Shown: one piece after another, positions 23,508 to 38,257 of the stretch
How positions within the stretch are numbered: the first letter of the stretch is position 1
How the letters are laid out: each line of letters starts with the position of its first letter
Source of the DNA: Ianthella basta
Lineage: Eukaryota; Porifera; Demospongiae; Verongiida; Ianthellidae
DNA: 64,000 nucleotides
Assembly (NCBI GenBank): GCA_964019415.1
Contig: OZ025878.1
Coordinates: 3,910,512-3,974,511 of the forward strand
Direction: 5' to 3'
Translations under genes and position numbers: made by a program
Notes under the pieces: model-generated
Seen by the model: the letters and a program-made list of their open reading frames with translations, nothing else
Databases searched by the model: none
Told to the model about the DNA's origin: nothing

Positions 23508-23870
23508 TAACCACGTACCGGCCTGTGAATAAGGGACCAGATTTACACCATTGCTGAATGCTTTCACTGCGCTCGAGCTCAATAGCTATAAATTGCTGGC
23601 TCATGCATGAACAAACTCAAACCAGCTAGCACACACACCACGTGCATGTCCACACACAGCAGTGACTGCAGTGTTATAAACTTGGGTGGAACACCACACT
23701 ATGCCATGATGGACTTTGAATTCATCTTGCCAACACAGTTTTCCTTCCTTCCTTGTGCTCTGTACAGACACAACACATGCAACATTCATTAGAATCTGAA
23801 GGACTACAATTGTAGACTCAATATCAAAAGAGTTTGCTTTATACACTGTTCTGTGTATTACCAAAAGGGA

Positions 23871-23978
<108 letters not shown>

Positions 23979-24399
23979 ATTACAAAAAATAGCTACATAA
24001 TGCAAAGACAGTCTTGTATAGTGCATGACGAGGACTACTGTAAGTGTAACACACACTCCACCGGAGGAGAGAAGGCAGAGAACAAGAGGAGGGAGAGGAG
24101 GGGGATGGGGGGTAGGACAGGGGATGACAGGAGGGGAGAAGAGAGGCGATGTGATGGGAGGGGTGAGTACAAATTGGAGGTATGAGAAGTGATGGGTACA
24201 CTGAAAGAAATGAACTAACTTTACAATGGGCGGGGGCTTGTTGTTATGGCAACAAGGGATGAACTGTCGTGAGTGTGTTTGCTGTCACAATGAATTGAGT
24301 GCCGAGGCTGCAGCCATCCACAATCTACCAGTTATCAGATAACTTGAACAGCTCTCCCTGTAGTCCAGCCAGCTTTGGACCCACATACGGTGAAAGCAC

Positions 24400-25140
24400 C
24401 GAACAAGAATCTACTACTTTAAAATCACAAAACGATGCTCAAATATCACACACATTCTGAAATTTCGAAGAGCCCACATTAGCCAAAGACTTTAATTTGA
24501 TTCCCAAATATATGGCAAAGTATGGCAAGAAAGTCATGCAAAGTGTATACAGTTCCAGTCAGCCTGATCTTCATATTGGACTTGGCTGTACTACCATGTT
24601 GATGACAGCATATTTGGCACAACAACAGAAACAGAAACTAGTCAGTATTCAAAACATGTCTGTTTGTGTGTGTAACATTGTTAACATGTTTTGATTAATA
24701 CGTACAAGTTTCTGTTTCTGTTGTTGCTGTACCTTGTGAAACAATTTAATCAGTGATAGTTGCGGCAATGTCACAACACAGTCAATTTCAGAATGGTTGG
24801 CCAAAACGGTAAATGGCAGAGCAGCCAAATACTGTGACGTCACTATTAGTTCTACTGCTTGCCATTACGTACGCCACACCCATTGTCCTGTATTGCCATT
24901 TGCTATGCCATCGATTCATTTGCCATGTACCCTTCAAATTTGGACAACCAATCTGCAATAGGCTGCAATACTTTACCTACCTATTATACACTGTACAGAT
25001 TATCACCTCACATAATGTTTAAGAGTCTGTACTATGTAAGTTGATAATGTCATAATGTCATATAGTGCTAGTCCACACTAACCAGATACCCCACAAGCAG
25101 TAGTTTCCATAGGCCTGACCAATTTTAAAGGTTGTTTCCT
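24400..25140. repeat. Duplicated non-coding block (partner 34130-34805)
   Basis: The two copies share an inverted repeat of 'caacaacagaaacagaaact' with its complement (24622-24730 here, 34320-34412 there) and a perfect CRE palindrome (24835-24842; 34512-34519). No coding region is evident. The inverted repeat would form a hairpin of about 20 bp with a loop of about 60 nt. Confidence 0.6.
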
Positions 25141-26480
25141 GAGTGAACATGATGCTTAAGGGTTTGTACCAAACTCAACACACACACCAACAGCTCAGGG
25201 CAGTAGGAAGGGGGCAGCCATGGACACATCACTTTTGGGATGACTCAGTACATAAAGTCGGTCTCACTTGTTTAACACAAACAGACTATTCAATACAGTC
25301 AGTGCAGTTGAGATGGTTTGTATGAGATTTACAATCTCCAACTCCTAACATCAGCTAGTAAAAACACTAACAAGTGAAATGAAAGAAGAATTAATACATC
25401 ACAAAGAGACCTGTCATGTAAATACATTACCAACTTATTTGTGTCAGTGGGAGCTAAATTAAGGCATCTCTTGGAAACTTAAGAAACTGTCACCAACGAG
25501 TGAAATGCGCTAGGAATAACACTTCCCTCTGGCGACTTAGGCATCCCCTCCAAACTAAGGCTTGGTTTTACATTAAACGTTTTTGTTCATTTATGGAGCA
25601 ACTGCTCCAGATAGTGTTCTGTGTTCACAACGTCAGTCTCACGTGTTAACACAAATGAGATTTGCAATATCCAACTTGACCTGTGCCAGTGGGAGTTTAA
25701 TTTAGCTAACTCATTTGAATGCACCCGGGCTCCATAGCCAGTTTCAATGCGAACTGCACAGCTCATCAACGATTGTCTTAAATCACCTCTTAGTGCTCAC
25801 TGGTGAGTTCTCCCTGAGCTGTGACTGACAACAGGAGGCTGGGGGAGAGGACAATAGCCTGATTACAAGTCTGATCCTTCAGCTTCGAATACACCACTAG
25901 ACTGCCATCATAACCACACCTGAGATGATGTCACTCCACCTCACACATGTGCAGATAGTTGGACAATCATTATATCTTTGGAAAATCAAGTGTATTCAAA
26001 AGTAAGAGAACGTGCTGCACGGAGAGCTTGTAGAGGGCTGGGTACTGCTTTGAGTGGAAAGGCTGTGACCAGGAATGACTTCAGGGACATCTTTCTCTAG
26101 AAGACCAGGAAAGAGCGATAGCAGACAGCGATGGAGGCAACTTCACATTAAAGTTGGATACGTTTGGGATGTAAATGAACCTTCATCCAAACCCAGTCCC
26201 TTCTCTTGACCTACCTAACAGTGAGGAGGATGGTTCACAGGACAATGTTCATATACCGTATGACACAAAATTCACACCATCAATAATGTTTCTGAATTTC
26301 AATACTTCTATCATGAGCCATTCATGAACAGACATGGTGTAATGATAATAAGCAGTACAGGTAAACACAAGGAGCTCAAGGGGAAACACAGACTAAATTG
26401 TTAGGTCCAATTCTAATCATCACCACATGAATCAATATAGGCATCCCCTAAAAACATAGACAATGGTACCTGTACCTCTC
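25141..26480. other. Non-coding region
   Basis: Only short unconvincing open frames occur here. I see no domain, no element termini and no long simple repeat. It has no clear partner in the second unit, where this place is occupied by 34806-35160. Confidence 0.5.
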
Positions 26481-26616
26481 AGTGAATATCACACTCACTG
26501 GTCCCCATACCCAAATCTCCACGCTCACTGGTCCCCACACCCAAATCTCCCCTACCTTCATCCAACTTGACGAAGTCATGTCTCTTGACCCTCTCTCCTG
26601 AGAGCAAGTTGTGGCT

Positions 26617-26715
26617 TCACTCGAATGTGTAGGACCTCTCATCGAGGTGGTATCTGACAGTCATCTTCTTCACACCTGACTCACTGTGGTACAGCCTCTT
26701 CCTTGTCTCCTTCAC
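26617..26715 (-). CDS. Possible short terminal exon of an unrecognised gene
   Basis: After the acceptor gtgtacag a phase-0 frame reads VKETRKRLYHSESGVKKMTV and then RYHLDERSYTFE, stop TGA 26617-26619. A related stretch follows the same acceptor at 35377-35464 (KETKKRLYNNESGVKKMAV). Conservation at protein level between the copies, despite flanking indels, suggests real coding origin. I do not recognise the family and cannot find its upstream exons with confidence. Confidence 0.35.
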   Translation of the reverse strand: MKETRKRLYHSESGVKKMTVRYHLDERSYTFE

Positions 26716-26719
26716 CTGT

Positions 26720-27184
26720 ACACAGTGTGAGGGGAGTCTGGTGGTAGGACACAACACACTGTACATTACTAACATACCAACTGGGATGTGTACACATTGG
26801 TAACAGACATGCATGCAATCACATGTCATATTAATGGACATAAATAAGGTTAACACAACCGGAAGGACTGGGGCAGGCAGGGAAAGGGGGAACCCCCTGG
26901 AATGTACACAAGACACTCGTTAATCAAAACAGATGATGGCAGCACTTGGTAATCAATACAGGTGACGACAGTAATTAAGGTGGGGGTGGAGGGCTGGCCG
27001 GGCAACAGTCTAGTAATGGGTGCAGTGTGTGGTGACCACAGAAAGAAGTGTTGAAGGACTGACACACACACACATATATATATGCAGGTTGCCTGGACCA
27101 GACTACCACGTGTCTACAGTTTATTGTTACGGATGTACCTCAGCCGGAACAACCAACAAAGGGTGCAGCTCACCCTTGGCCTAA
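26720..27184. other. Intervening non-coding DNA between the duplication units
   Basis: A spacer with a short (CA/TA)n tract near 27063-27082. No gene recognised. The match to Roco copy 1 flank starts at about 27185. Confidence 0.45.
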
Positions 27185-27715
27185 ATGGTGAGAAAACTGG
27201 TGCATTCCGCCCACAGCTCACTCTCCCGCCCGCTCGAGGTCTACGGCCTTTCCAGAGCGCGTCCATTAGAGACTGTCGAGTGGTCCGGGAAGACTATGAA
27301 CGACTGGGGCCGACTCACTGGAGAAGAGAGACGTCCGCTGCAGAAGCAAACGCTAGCTCGTTCCTTATTATTCCCCGCGTGTGCCGTCACGGGATGTGGT
27401 CTTCACCTGAGCAGAACATACTTTGGGACGCTGAGTGAAGTCCAGCGTTCACAAAACACAGCCGATCCGAAGACTCCTCCGATCCAGTCCTCGAGCACAT
27501 GGAATACTTCGCAGCTGTGCAGAATTTAGTGCATGCACGTGACGAATTATATTAGCTTGCTTGGCGGCTCGATCATGAATATCAGAGTACAGTTAGCAAC
27601 AAAATTATTACAAAGCATGAAACTAAGATACAAGTGAACACACCAACACAATATACTAGTACTGTGTGTGTATAGTTACAATGTACTGTGAGTTCTGTAC
27701 TGCTGGGGTCTAAGT

Positions 27716-28026
27716 TCACTGGAGACTGAACAGCTCTGTCTTGAGTTGCTGTGAGAAGGCCTTGTGTCCAGCGTACTCTACTGCTGACAACACAGTTTGC
27801 CAAGTCCTCTCCTTCTCCCCTGTGCCTGGTTCCCATGACAACCACCACTCAAACATTGCTGTGCAAGCATGCTCACTTTGGTCAGTCTTGGTCATCATGA
27901 TAGCAGAGGATTCAAAACCAAGGTAGACGGCTATCAGGCTCCAGTGCTCAGCAACTTCGCGGACAATGAACTTCCTGATGGCTTTTAAGGTGGGGGTGGA
28001 GTCAATAGTGAAGTGGGTGTGTCCAT
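27716..28026 (-). CDS. DEATH-domain exon, copy 2
   Basis: A 311-nt terminal exon starting phase 1 after the acceptor ttttcag. Helices KAIRKFIVREVAEHWSLIAV, then YLGFESSAIMM, ACTAMFEWWLSWEPG and TWQTVLSAVEYAGHKAF fit a DEATH domain, including the tryptophan of 'AEHW.LIAVYLGF' that copy 1 has changed to cysteine. Stop TGA at 27716-27718. Confidence 0.78.
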
Positions 28027-31000
28027 CTGAAAAGGGGGTGGGACCAGAGTAAGTGTTGGGAGCCACTCACTTGTGTGATGGTCTAACCCCTCCAAGTACA
28101 CGTCCAAACATACACCTCTTAAAAATAAACGACACCAGAGTTCAAAACCTGCATAATGAGGACACTACCAACTGTCCCATATCAGGGACACACAGACAAA
28201 ATGCAACACCACCTCTCTAATCAGGACACATAGCCCTGTCCCAAAGGTAACCAGAATAGCCAGGTTCCACTACAACATGAAGAGCTCATGTCCGCACACA
28301 CATGCACTGACACACCTCCCACACTACACGGTACACTGTGAGGTGCACTCATGTGCAGTGACACTGCATGGAGCATACCTTGCTGTGCTGTAGGCAGTGC
28401 CTCCATCTCTGGGGAGGGTCCCTTGTCAGCAGTGGTAGCTCCACTTTGGGAGCTGGAGGATGTCGGTACTGACAGCAGGTCTGAAGAGAGTGGACCTGCA
28501 AAGCAAAAAAGCAGAATGCAGCGTGATTGGTTAAAATATTCAGCAACACACACATCCATGCACACTCCACACAACACTCCCATACACAGACACAAGCACA
28601 TGCACCCACGCATGCAGTCTCCCTGCCCCACGCACGTATACCCACCTGTCTCCAGTCTCCTCTTCATAGATTCACCCAAGGATTTCATCTTTGGGTTACC
28701 CTTAACAGCAGTGATAATGTCACAGACAGTCTCAAAGGCCTCCTCAGTACATGTTTCCTTCAATATCAAATGAAGAAACTGATTCTGCTGTGTTGGGTCC
28801 AGGGTCATTGCGATCCTCCTCTCATCACCTCTATCAATGATGTTGCTGTGTAGAAGTTCCAGGACGACAGCATTAGCATCCATTTCCTTAATGAACTGGT
28901 CCCGAAAGAGATCAAGAACTTGTGCAGCTTCATGGAAAGGGAAGACACATGGTACACAAACCTGATAACATGTAAGGTCAGCTGAAAGGGGACTCCCCAT
29001 TTCCTAATTAACATTTAATTTACCACAAAATCTGAATGTTACCAGCTAACTGAGCCACACAATAAACCTCCTCTGTGCACTAAGGGGTCACCACATGACA
29101 CTTGGGGTTAGTGGATTGCATAAGACTCCATCAGAGACAGTAGGGAAACGCCTACCATACTTGGTACACTGTGAGATGCACTTGTGTGTAGTGACACTGC
29201 ATGGAGCATACCTTGCTGTGTTGTTGTCAGTGCCTCCATCTCTGGAGAGGGTCCCTTGGCAGCAGTGGTAGCTCCACCTTGGGAGCTGGAGGATGACGGT
29301 AATGAGGGCAGGTCTGAAGAGAGTGGAACTGCAGGTACAAAGAGGAGGAAGCAAGTGTCTAACTTTTAGGCTAGTCAACACAACATCATGCTAGTTGAAT
29401 GGGTGGCCATTACATGTATATGAGGGTATAAAGGAGGTATACACTGAAGGAATTGCTTCTATCAAACAGGGAGAGGAAACACACACTCACCACTCTGTGG
29501 CTCCCTCTTAAAGTCCATTGCTTGTACAACTGACAGAGAAGGAGACCAACCTCCAAACAACTCAGTGAGACTCGTCTGGTTGGGAAGACGGCCAACATGT
29601 TGTCGGGATAGAACATGGCCGTCTCCATCACTGATGCAATGGACAATACCCAAAACAGGATACAGTGAGTCAAGGGGAGGGGCTTTGGTGTCCTCCAACA
29701 TAGCAGGTGTGTACGGGTGGATGATGTAGGATGTGGCCTTCAGCTTTGGTGACAGCTGGGTAGTTGTCTTGATGACATCTTGGACAATGGTTGATAAGTA
29801 TTGGTGCAGTTTCTCTGATCCTGCTTTGGTACGTCCGACAACCTGGACCACACTGCTGTCACTTGCCTGGACCGCTATGTCCACGCCTTTGGTCGACCTC
29901 CAGGAAAGGCCATTTGTCCAAACACTGCAGCGCTCTTTCACACTAGGTAACTTGTGGGTGAATACATGATTGGCTGCAAGACGGAGAATGATGGATTGGA
30001 GGAGATGGGCAGAGATGAAGTGCTTCTCCTCCGTCCTAAGTTGCCAGCACACCCACTGGAAGTTCTGTGGCCCTGGATCCTTTCGGAAGAGTTCACACGG
30101 CTTGGCTGACACCAGAGCAGGGAAGTACAGACATCTCTCTCCATCATTACCAGCAGTTAACTCCACAAGGTCATCTTCTAGCACCCTTGCATTCACCTGA
30201 ATGCAGAACTCGAGGCTGATAAGGACCTCTTGGATCATCGCTGGATCCAACTTGGGAAACAGCCTAGCCATCTCATGGCAGTGAAGGAGACCAAACTGGT
30301 TGACCTTGCCCTGGGACCCACTGAACAGGGTGCCATACACGTTGTGGAGAACAGCTTGGAGGTCCACAATGAGCCAACTTTGGGAGGGATCCTGCTTGTT
30401 AGGGAGAAACAGGGCATGACCAACTGCTGTTAGGTCATGACACATGCTTTCAGGTGGAGGAAAGTTCCTGAGGACCAGCTTGGCTTCGTCCAGCAGCCAT
30501 GACCGGAAGGTGTGCAGTGTGATGGCTGGAACAGAGAATGCATTTTGCATCTGTTTCATGATCCAGTGGAGGCTGTATGGGAAAGTATCCGAGTTCAACT
30601 GGAGAGGCTGATTCTCTTGAAATAAAGTGCAAATCTGATTGATACCCTCAGATTCAGGCTTGCGGCTGTCCAGGAGACAAGGACCTTGAACATCGAAAGG
30701 CAACTCCTCCTGCACTGACTGACTGCATCTTAACAGCTTCTCAGCTGCTTCCTCTCTGAACTTTACTTTGTCCAGGAAACTGCCAACAAGGATCACTTGT
30801 GGAGTGGATGGGGCTGATGTAAGAGCTAGAGGTTGCAGCCAGCGAATGACTTGTTGTGTGATAATGTCTTCCTCGTCAGTTGCCTTTACCAGAAGTAACA
30901 GGGTCACAGACGCTCCTGGCTTGCCCAGCATGGTCTCCAAGAAGGACTGATGAGGGCCATGGTAATCAGCCTGACCAGCAAAGTCGTAGAACAATGTCTG

Positions 31001-31769
31001 TCCATACTTACGACTGGAGAACTGAACTGCTTCAATTCCAGCTGTCCGTTGGCTGATGTCCTGCACATTTGTAAACCTGTTGATGAACTTCTTCAAACGG
31101 CCTTTGTCCTCAACTTGCAGAGCTGCTATCAGTGTACTCTTGCCGTGTTCAGCATTGCCAATTACTGCTACAATGCGTTTGGTAGAGAAAGATTGTGCCT
31201 GTCGAACAGTTTGTCGGAAGTTGCTTGATGCAATGTCCAGGGGTGATTTGGAGTCCTTGTTCCTTGCTGTCATTTCTGCTCCTGCCTCCATGAGGAGAAC
31301 CCCACATTTAATATGATTGTATTTAGCAGCAAAATGCAGGGCTGTTGAGCCAGCACCTAGCCCCACATACTCACTGCTAGTGACAACATTCACACTAGCA
31401 CCTGCTCTAATCAGTTCACACACTATTTCATCACTACCCCACATAACTGCCCTCATCAAAGAGGTCCTTCCCCATTGATCTTGTAGATTGACGTCTGCAC
31501 CAGCTGCACACAATCTTTTCACAACACTCCAATGACCCCTATAGCTGGCACAGTGAAGGGCAGTCCATTGATACTTGTTCTTTACATTCACATTAGCACC
31601 TGCTCTGATGAGCTCCTCCACCACTTGGACATGACCCCTCCTAGCTGCTTCTATTAAAGGTGTTGTACCGTACTCACCTATGATGTTCACATTATGGCCC
31701 TCTTTAATTAGCCGCCTCAAATCCTCCTCCAAGTTATCCTCACGACAAGCACCCAAAAGATCCAGCGCT
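27716..31769 (-). CDS. ANK-ROC-COR / CARD / DEATH gene, copy 2, open in all exons
   Basis: Five minus-strand exons: 29491-31769 (ANK-ROC-COR), 29212-29328 (linker), 28646-28981 (CARD), 28379-28495 (linker) and 27716-28026 (DEATH, stop TGA 27716-27718). All joins are phase 1, splice sites are canonical and no stop interrupts any exon. The joined product has about 1050 residues plus an N-terminus from an upstream exon not identified here: the exon starts in phase 2 after tatttaccag and has no ATG near its beginning. The order ankyrin repeats, GTPase, COR, CARD, DEATH suggests a cytosolic sensor or scaffold whose GTPase switch controls death-fold assembly, in analogy with DAPK1 and other Roco proteins. 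Role is inference; architecture is seen. Copy 1 at 11980-17153 is its decayed paralogue. Confidence 0.82.
28379..28495 (-). CDS. Serine-rich linker exon 2, copy 2
   Basis: 117 nt, phase 1 on both sides, acceptor tttgcag, donor gtatgc. It reads GPLSSDLLSVPTSSSSQSGA and ends EMEALPTAQQ. It is open and lies between CARD and DEATH. Confidence 0.74.
28646..28981 (-). CDS. CARD exon, copy 2
   Basis: A 336-nt exon, phase 1 on both sides, acceptor ctttcag, donor gtgggt. After a short lead (ADLTCYQVCVPCVFPFHEAA) it gives six predicted helices: VLDLFRDQFIKEMDANAVV, LELLHSNIIDRGDERRIA, PTQQNQFLHLILKE, TEEAFETVCDIITAV and MKSLGESMKRRLET. The spacing and the pattern of a short 'AFxTVCDII' helix fit a caspase-recruitment domain, a homotypic interaction module of innate immune and apoptotic scaffolds. 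A general death-fold of another subclass is the alternative. Confidence 0.72.
29212..29328 (-). CDS. Serine-rich linker exon 1, copy 2
   Basis: 117 nt, phase 1 on both sides, acceptor ctgcag, donor gtatgc. It reads VPLSSDLPSLPSSSSSQGGA and ends EMEALTTTQQ. It is open and joins COR to CARD. Confidence 0.75.
29491..31769 (-). CDS. Ankyrin-repeat ROC-COR exon, copy 2
   Basis: An open exon of about 759 codons. It begins ALDLLGACREDNLEEDLRRL, followed by four or five ankyrin repeats (one fewer than copy 1), then the ROC GTPase with GNAEHGKST, DFAGQADYHGPHQSF and VGSFLDKV, then the COR segment (PSQSWLIVDLQAVLHNVYG, then QFGLLHCHEMARLFP). Close identity with copy 1 in the GTPase core contrasts with differences in the ankyrin region and COR, so the core may be under stronger constraint or gene conversion. 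The donor is gtgagtgt just below 29491. Confidence 0.87.
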
Positions 31770-31898
31770 CTGGTAAATACAGGTGAAGGTGCTACCTACA
31801 GAAGACACAATGGACCACTTGTTGGATGAACAACTTCACACACACAGAGACAAAATGCCTCCCAAAATGCCTGACTACTAAACAATATGGTTCATTAC

Positions 31899-33245
31899 TG
31901 ATGCACTACTGCAATACAGTATAAGAGCACTCACCAGTTGGAGAGGTGTTGGGCTGAGGTGCTAGGGAGGAAGGAGTGCAGAGGTGTTGGCTGCTACTGT
32001 CGGCCGTTGCGTGAGGAAGAAGTGGAGAGTTGCAGCTGTTGGTAGTCAGTGGAGGAGGTGAGGCGGTAAGGATGGAGGTGTGTAGAGGTGTTGAGCAGGA
32101 AAGTGAACAGGTAGAAACCAGACGGTGCTAATTGACGGGGTGTAGGAGAAATGGCAATTGTTGGAGGAGCGTGTAGCCAGCTACGTAGGGGTGTGATTTG
32201 GATGTGTTCAGGATCACTGTGGAGGAGGTGAGGTGCTACAGATTCCGAAGGAGGAGTTTAGAGGTATTGAGTTGAGGCACTAGGGAGGGAGAGTGGAGAG
32301 GTGATGTGTTGATGATGGTGGACTGGTCGGCACAGATAACGCATTCAGCAGGGAGTACTGCGGGAGTTTGAGCAGTTCTGACAGTGCCTTTTCCACTGTG
32401 ACGGTAGAACCAGGGTACAACCAAACGGTGCTCGTGGACGGGTGCCGGGACCGCCGCTGGAGGAGCGCAGCTAGCTGGGTGAGCAAACAGGGCGGGAGAC
32501 CAGCTGCTGGCTGACATTGCGTGGTAGGCGGACGCGTTGACCTGTATGAAGGATGGGAAAAGGCTCGTGAAGTTGGTCGCCCCTCTACAATGAGCAGTTC
32601 AAGCATATATGTACTCAATTATAGCTATCCCGCGGTAGATGGTTGAAGCGCTATAAGAACTTGAACAACTAATCCAACAGAAGACACTCACTTGTTCCTC
32701 CGGTCCGCTGCAAGGGACGCCTGGCTGGCTGGCTACAGCATGCAAGTAGCCAGCTACAGGCTCCCGGCTGCTAGGCTACAGATCTCGAGCGATCCACTCC
32801 CAACTGAACTACCTCTCTCTAGTCCCTGACTACCACCGGGGCAACCGCTGGTGTCCCAACTACGTATGACGTCATAAGCATGCATGCGCTCATCACACAT
32901 GTGCACAGGGACCTTTTAATTGCATCATTGTGTATGCTTTCACTGCCCTCGGGCTTATAATATAACGCAATATTGCTGGCTCATCATGATCAACATGCAA
33001 ACCCAAACCAGCTAGCACACACACCACGTGCATGTCCACACACAGCAGTGACTGCAGTATTATGAACTTGGGTGGAACACCACACTATGCCATGATGGAC
33101 TTTGAATTCATCTTGCCAACGCAGCCTTCCTTCCTTCCTCGTGCTCTGTACAGACACAACACATGCAACATTCATTAGAATCTGAAGGACTACAACTGTA
33201 GACTCAATATCAAAAGACTATACACTATGTTGTGTATTACCAAAA
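31899..33245. repeat. Upstream flank of Roco copy 2 (partner of 22178-23870)
   Basis: Same purine-rich repeats as in the first unit, followed by the CRE-containing stretch and a conserved block at 32995-33240 (partner 23600-23860). This second copy is shorter by several hundred bases because of deletions in the repetitive part. No coding region can be supported. Confidence 0.55.
32867..32874. promoter_or_regulatory. CRE palindrome TGACGTCA, second copy
   Basis: Partner of the site at 23500-23507; the octamer is intact in a diverged surrounding. Confidence 0.45.
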
Positions 33246-33524
33246 GGTGTGTGTGCATGTGTGTGTGCATGCGTGCGTGTGTGCATGCATGCATGCATGC
33301 GTGTGCGTGTGCGTGTGTGTGTAAGAGCCCTGCTTACATCAGCCTCCTCACAGTGTTACATAAACTCTGCAAGGTTGAGGAGTGTCCTAGGGCGGATCGA
33401 GAAACTTTTATGACTGGTTTCCAACGCATGAAGGTATAGCCATAAGGAAGCATAGACATTATAAGACTGATACATGCAAACACTAGCCAGAGGTGATCTG
33501 ACCAGTTTCTGGAAACCTTGGAAA

Positions 33525-33655
33525 TACCCCTGGATCTGCCCTTGGTGTCGGTGTCATCTCAGGGATGTTGGTGACAGAGAGTGCCAGCTTCTTCTGAGCC
33601 GTCCCCAGCTCCATCCAGCAGGAGACAAAGGACACATTGAACAGCTCACTGCAGA
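33525..33655 (-). CDS. Possible orphan exon, family unknown
   Basis: After the acceptor cctctgcag a minus-strand frame reads ELFNVSFVSCWMELGTAQKK and then LALSVTNIPEMTP. Composition looks coding, and a donor-like site follows near 33520. No domain was recognised, and the first unit lacks this stretch. Weak call. Confidence 0.25.
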
Positions 33656-33659
33656 GGAG

Positions 33660-35160
33660 GAGTGGAGACAGACAACATACAAGGGAATTCACATTCCCAG
33701 TTCCAGAAATGGAGCCAATTCTCAATACTTTCAATGAACCATTTCCACACATTTGTTTTGCAACACTCACAACCTTCCCCCTCAGTGAGTGAGGCCACAT
33801 TCAGAGACTACACAAGTATACAAGAAGTGAAGACATTGGCAATTAAAACAAAATAATTAATGCTTTTTAGTAGTCCCAAAACAGTCTCAGTATGGGGTAC
33901 TGCCACTTACCTACTCAAGCACCTCACCAGTCACTCTCACACCCACACGCACACACTCCACTCACTCGATATTTCACACCTACTGTGAGAGGATTATTGC
34001 AGATGTTGACTGATGTTGAGCTCAACATTTACCTGTTTTAGAGAGGTGGCTGCCTAGCTCAGTCACCATCTTTACAAAGAACAAAGTAAAATATAATGAG
34101 GTAGGTGTGCAATTAATAAAGAAATACTAAATGCAACTGCTTTAAGATCACAAGTGACACTCAAATACCACATACATGCTGAAATTTCGGAGAGCCCATA
34201 GAAGCCAAAGAGTTTGATTTCCCAAAAGGGAGTATGGCAAGAAAGCCATGCAAAGTGTAATATACAGTTGCCAGTCAGCCTTGGCCGCACTACCATGTTG
34301 ATGATGGCAGCGTATCTGGCACAACAGCAACAGAAACAGAAACTAGTCAGTATTATTGTTAACACGACATTGTTTTGAATGCTTACAAGTTTCTGTTTCT
34401 GTTGTTGTTGTGCTTTGTGAAACATTCAGTGGTAGCTGCTGCTAATGTCACAACACAGTCAATTTCAGAATAGTTGGCCAAAACGACAAATGGCAGAGCA
34501 GCCAAATACTGTGACGTCACTATTAGTTCTACTGCTTGCCATTACGTACACCACACCCATTGTCCTGTATTGCCATTTGCTATGACATCGATCCATTTGC
34601 CATTTACCTTTAAATTTGGACAATTAATCTGCAATAGGCAGCATTACTTTACCTATGTATTATAAACTGTACAGATTATCACCTCGCATAATGTTTAAGA
34701 GTCTGCTATGTAAGTTGATAATGTCATATAGTGCTAGTCCACACTAACCAGCTACCCCACAAGCAGTAGTTCCCCTAGGCCTGACCAACTTTTAAAAGTT
34801 GTCTCCTTTGAGTCAGTGGTGTGGTGGTAATGCCATCAACTACAAGCTATGTAGCAGCTACAGCTGGTATGACCCACGACTTAGCATCTTAGTTTTGAAA
34901 TCATATCATATTCACCTGCAGTGATATCTCAGAAATGTCACGATATCTTTAAGATTTCAAAATCCATACACTACTTTTGACAGTAGATGACCCCTCGGAT
35001 GGAGTGAAATGCTCAAAATTCAAATCTCTTTTGTAGCAGTATCGCTGTGACCTGTGACACCAAAGATGATTTTCAGCTGGCCACACTACATTTTAAATGC
35101 TTCCTACAGACCTGCAGCTATTGGTGAATAGGCATTAACTGAAGTAGGTAGCCATCTTTA
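33660..35160. other. Non-coding region including partner of 24400-25140
   Basis: 33660-34120 shows nothing supportable. 34130-34805 is the duplicated block with an inverted repeat and a CRE palindrome at 34512-34519. 34806-35160 shows nothing supportable. Confidence 0.5.
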
Positions 35161-35376
35161 GTGAACACTCTCTACTCTCATTCCTTCCAAAGTCAAGATA
35201 AATTACTGTCCCTCAATAGTGTTCATTCTAGTCAGTTACAGAATTATCCACCACTCTCACTGGTTCCCATGCCCAAATCTCCACCCACTGGTCCCCACAC
35301 CCAAATCTCCCCTACCTTCAACCAACTTGACAAAGTCCTGCCTCTTGACCCTCTCTACTGAGAACAAGTTGAGACT

Positions 35377-35537
35377 TCACTCAAGGAAACCGAGGTGATG
35401 TTCGACGGCCATCTTCTTCACACCTGACTCATTGTTGTACAGCCTCTTCTTTGTCTCCTTCCCCCTGCACACAGTGTGAGGGAAGTCTGGTGGTACAAAC
35501 ACACATGCACGCAAGCATGCACGCATGCACGCACGCA

Positions 35538-35606
<69 letters not shown>

Positions 35607-35749
35607 ACACACAATACAAGCTCACAAAAGGGACAGTATGAGGCCGAGGTATTAGAGAACATTGGTGTCAGACACACCTGCATTGCTACCGAGCATCTCA
35701 AAGATGGCACTGCCATCACAGCCAGTCTTGTTGAAGAGGGACTCAACAT
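35377..35749 (-). pseudogene. Exon pair related to 26617-26715, partly frameshifted
   Basis: 35678-35749 is a 72-nt candidate exon between ccccag and gtgtgt that reads DVESLFNKTGCDGSAIFEML in phase 1. 35377-35464 repeats the KETKKRLYNNESGVKKMAV peptide, but one extra G after the acceptor breaks the frame relative to the copy at 26715. A (CA)n tract separates the two. A decayed copy is the simplest reading. Confidence 0.3.
35541..35613. repeat. (CA)n microsatellite
   Basis: About 36 CA repeats with one TA interruption, preceded by a GCAC/GCAT-rich stretch from 35507. Confidence 0.93.
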
Positions 35750-35922
35750 CTGGGGAGGGGGGGTTCAGCAGAGTGAATGTGAGGGTGTGGAGTTCATCTA
35801 TTCACAGCCACATTCTATTTCAAACAACCAAGTCTGTGTGTGTGCAGTTTGCCTGATTTGAGCTGCTCGATGACCTTCATGGTTGCGGCGTGGTTGTGAC
35901 TGTCCACTGAAGTCACTGGCGT

Positions 35923-36110
35923 CCTGGTCACTGAAGCATGACTTTGCTATGCCTAACAGCAAATGCCTTTATGTGGGGAACAGCCAGGGTGGTCGTGATT
36001 CTATATCCCACGATTCCACCATTGAAGGAGACTGGCCAGACTACATTACCACTGCACTGTATGACACAAAGTGGAAGTACAACCAGTACACGGAGGATAC
36101 CTGCCCTTAA
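35923..36110 (+). pseudogene. Truncated copy of the AF-like terminal exon
   Basis: The frame SLKHDFAMPNSKCLYVGNSQ, then GDWPDYITTALYDTKWKYNQ and a TEDTCP end before TAA 36108-36110 matches the last 62 codons of the exon at 8854-9161 almost residue for residue. Homology starts abruptly at 35923 (partner 8974), so the first 40 codons and the splice acceptor are missing. It is a duplicate fragment. The open frame has been kept, which indicates a recent event. Confidence 0.8.
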
Positions 36111-38257
<2,147 letters not shown>

